Positions 63,960 through 64,000 of a stretch of DNA of 64,000 nucleotides are shown here, in pieces. Positions within the stretch are counted from its first letter, which is position 1. Each line of letters opens with the position of its first letter. The notes beneath the pieces were generated by a model. It ran no database searches, had not been told where the DNA came from, and saw only the letters and a program-made list of their open reading frames with translations. This DNA is from Xanthobacteraceae bacterium (GTDB lineage: Bacteria > Pseudomonadota > Alphaproteobacteria > Rhizobiales > Xanthobacteraceae): contig JAIENY010000004.1 of assembly GCA_019750915.1 (NCBI GenBank), positions 124,001 to 188,000 of the forward strand. The letters run 5' to 3'. Made by a program: the position numbers and the translations under genes.

Positions 63960-64000
63960 ATGCCAAAAATAGCGAAGCCCGTAAAACGCGGCCGCGGTCG
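63960..64000 (+). CDS. N-terminus of a probable TetR-family regulator, cut by window edge
   Basis: Only the first 13 codons are present, reading MPKIAKPVKRGRG. A basic head like this is usual for TetR regulators of RND pumps, and the gene is divergent from the adaptor with inverted repeats between. The assignment is mainly by context. Confidence 0.5.
   Translation, partial: MPKIAKPVKRGRG

Overview
The window looks like a chromosomal stretch from an alphaproteobacterium of the Bradyrhizobium/Rhodopseudomonas/Afipia group. The gene content points this way: a Gly/Tyr-rich secreted protein, a LigD of phosphoesterase-ligase-polymerase layout, extensin-like, DUF1499 and DUF2147 proteins, and a degenerate RibBA. 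This is inferred from gene content, not from rRNA. I saw no rRNA, tRNA, CRISPR array, insertion sequence or phage gene.

Left part (1-26.9 kb) is mostly core genome: a diguanylate cyclase, aroC, a histidine phosphatase, fabI, an ECF sigma/anti-sigma pair, a fatty-acid desaturase, a cold-shock gene, a DnaJ-type chaperone, pdxH, ligD, corA, cell-wall enzymes, glutaryl-CoA dehydrogenase and ribBA. Three spots stand out. A deletion scar at 6.9-7.4 kb has removed the 5' halves of a divergent tautomerase/LysR pair. A nitric-oxide module at 23.4-25.7 kb pairs a group III truncated haemoglobin with a PAS-fused flavohaemoglobin-type reductase, under an NsrR regulator with a clear operator. A glycosyltransferase at 25.7-26.9 kb is interrupted by one in-frame TGA.

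Right part (27-58.8 kb) is a large organosulfonate-degradation island. Its sulfolactate block holds suyR, comC, slcC and suyAB (27.0-31.4 kb). Directly upstream on the same strand are a complete succinate-dehydrogenase-like complex, a two-subunit class I fumarase-like enzyme (31.5-36.1 kb) and a sulfonate-type ABC importer (36.1-38.9 kb). The divergent sorAB genes encode sulfite dehydrogenase. Then come a probable sulfoacetate branch (ADP-forming CoA ligase pair, acylating dehydrogenase SauS, MFS carrier), a tripartite TctABC transporter with a LysR regulator, xsc and pta with an IclR regulator, a probable isethionate branch (GMC dehydrogenase, MFS carrier, IclR regulator), and a YeiH-type putative sulfite/sulfate exporter.

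The main hypothesis is that the dehydrogenase-fumarase block is a sulfonate mimic of a TCA-cycle segment: 3-sulfopropanoate to 3-sulfoacrylate to 3-sulfolactate. These are the sulfonate analogues of succinate, fumarate and malate. The product would feed SlcC/ComC and SuyAB to give pyruvate and sulfite. The C2 branches would converge on sulfoacetaldehyde, Xsc and Pta to give acetyl-CoA and sulfite. SorAB would oxidise the sulfite. A shared 14-bp palindrome upstream of suyA and in the sorA/ABC-transporter divergent region suggests common control.

The right edge (59.3-64 kb) holds an RND efflux pair with a divergent TetR-type regulator cut by the window end.
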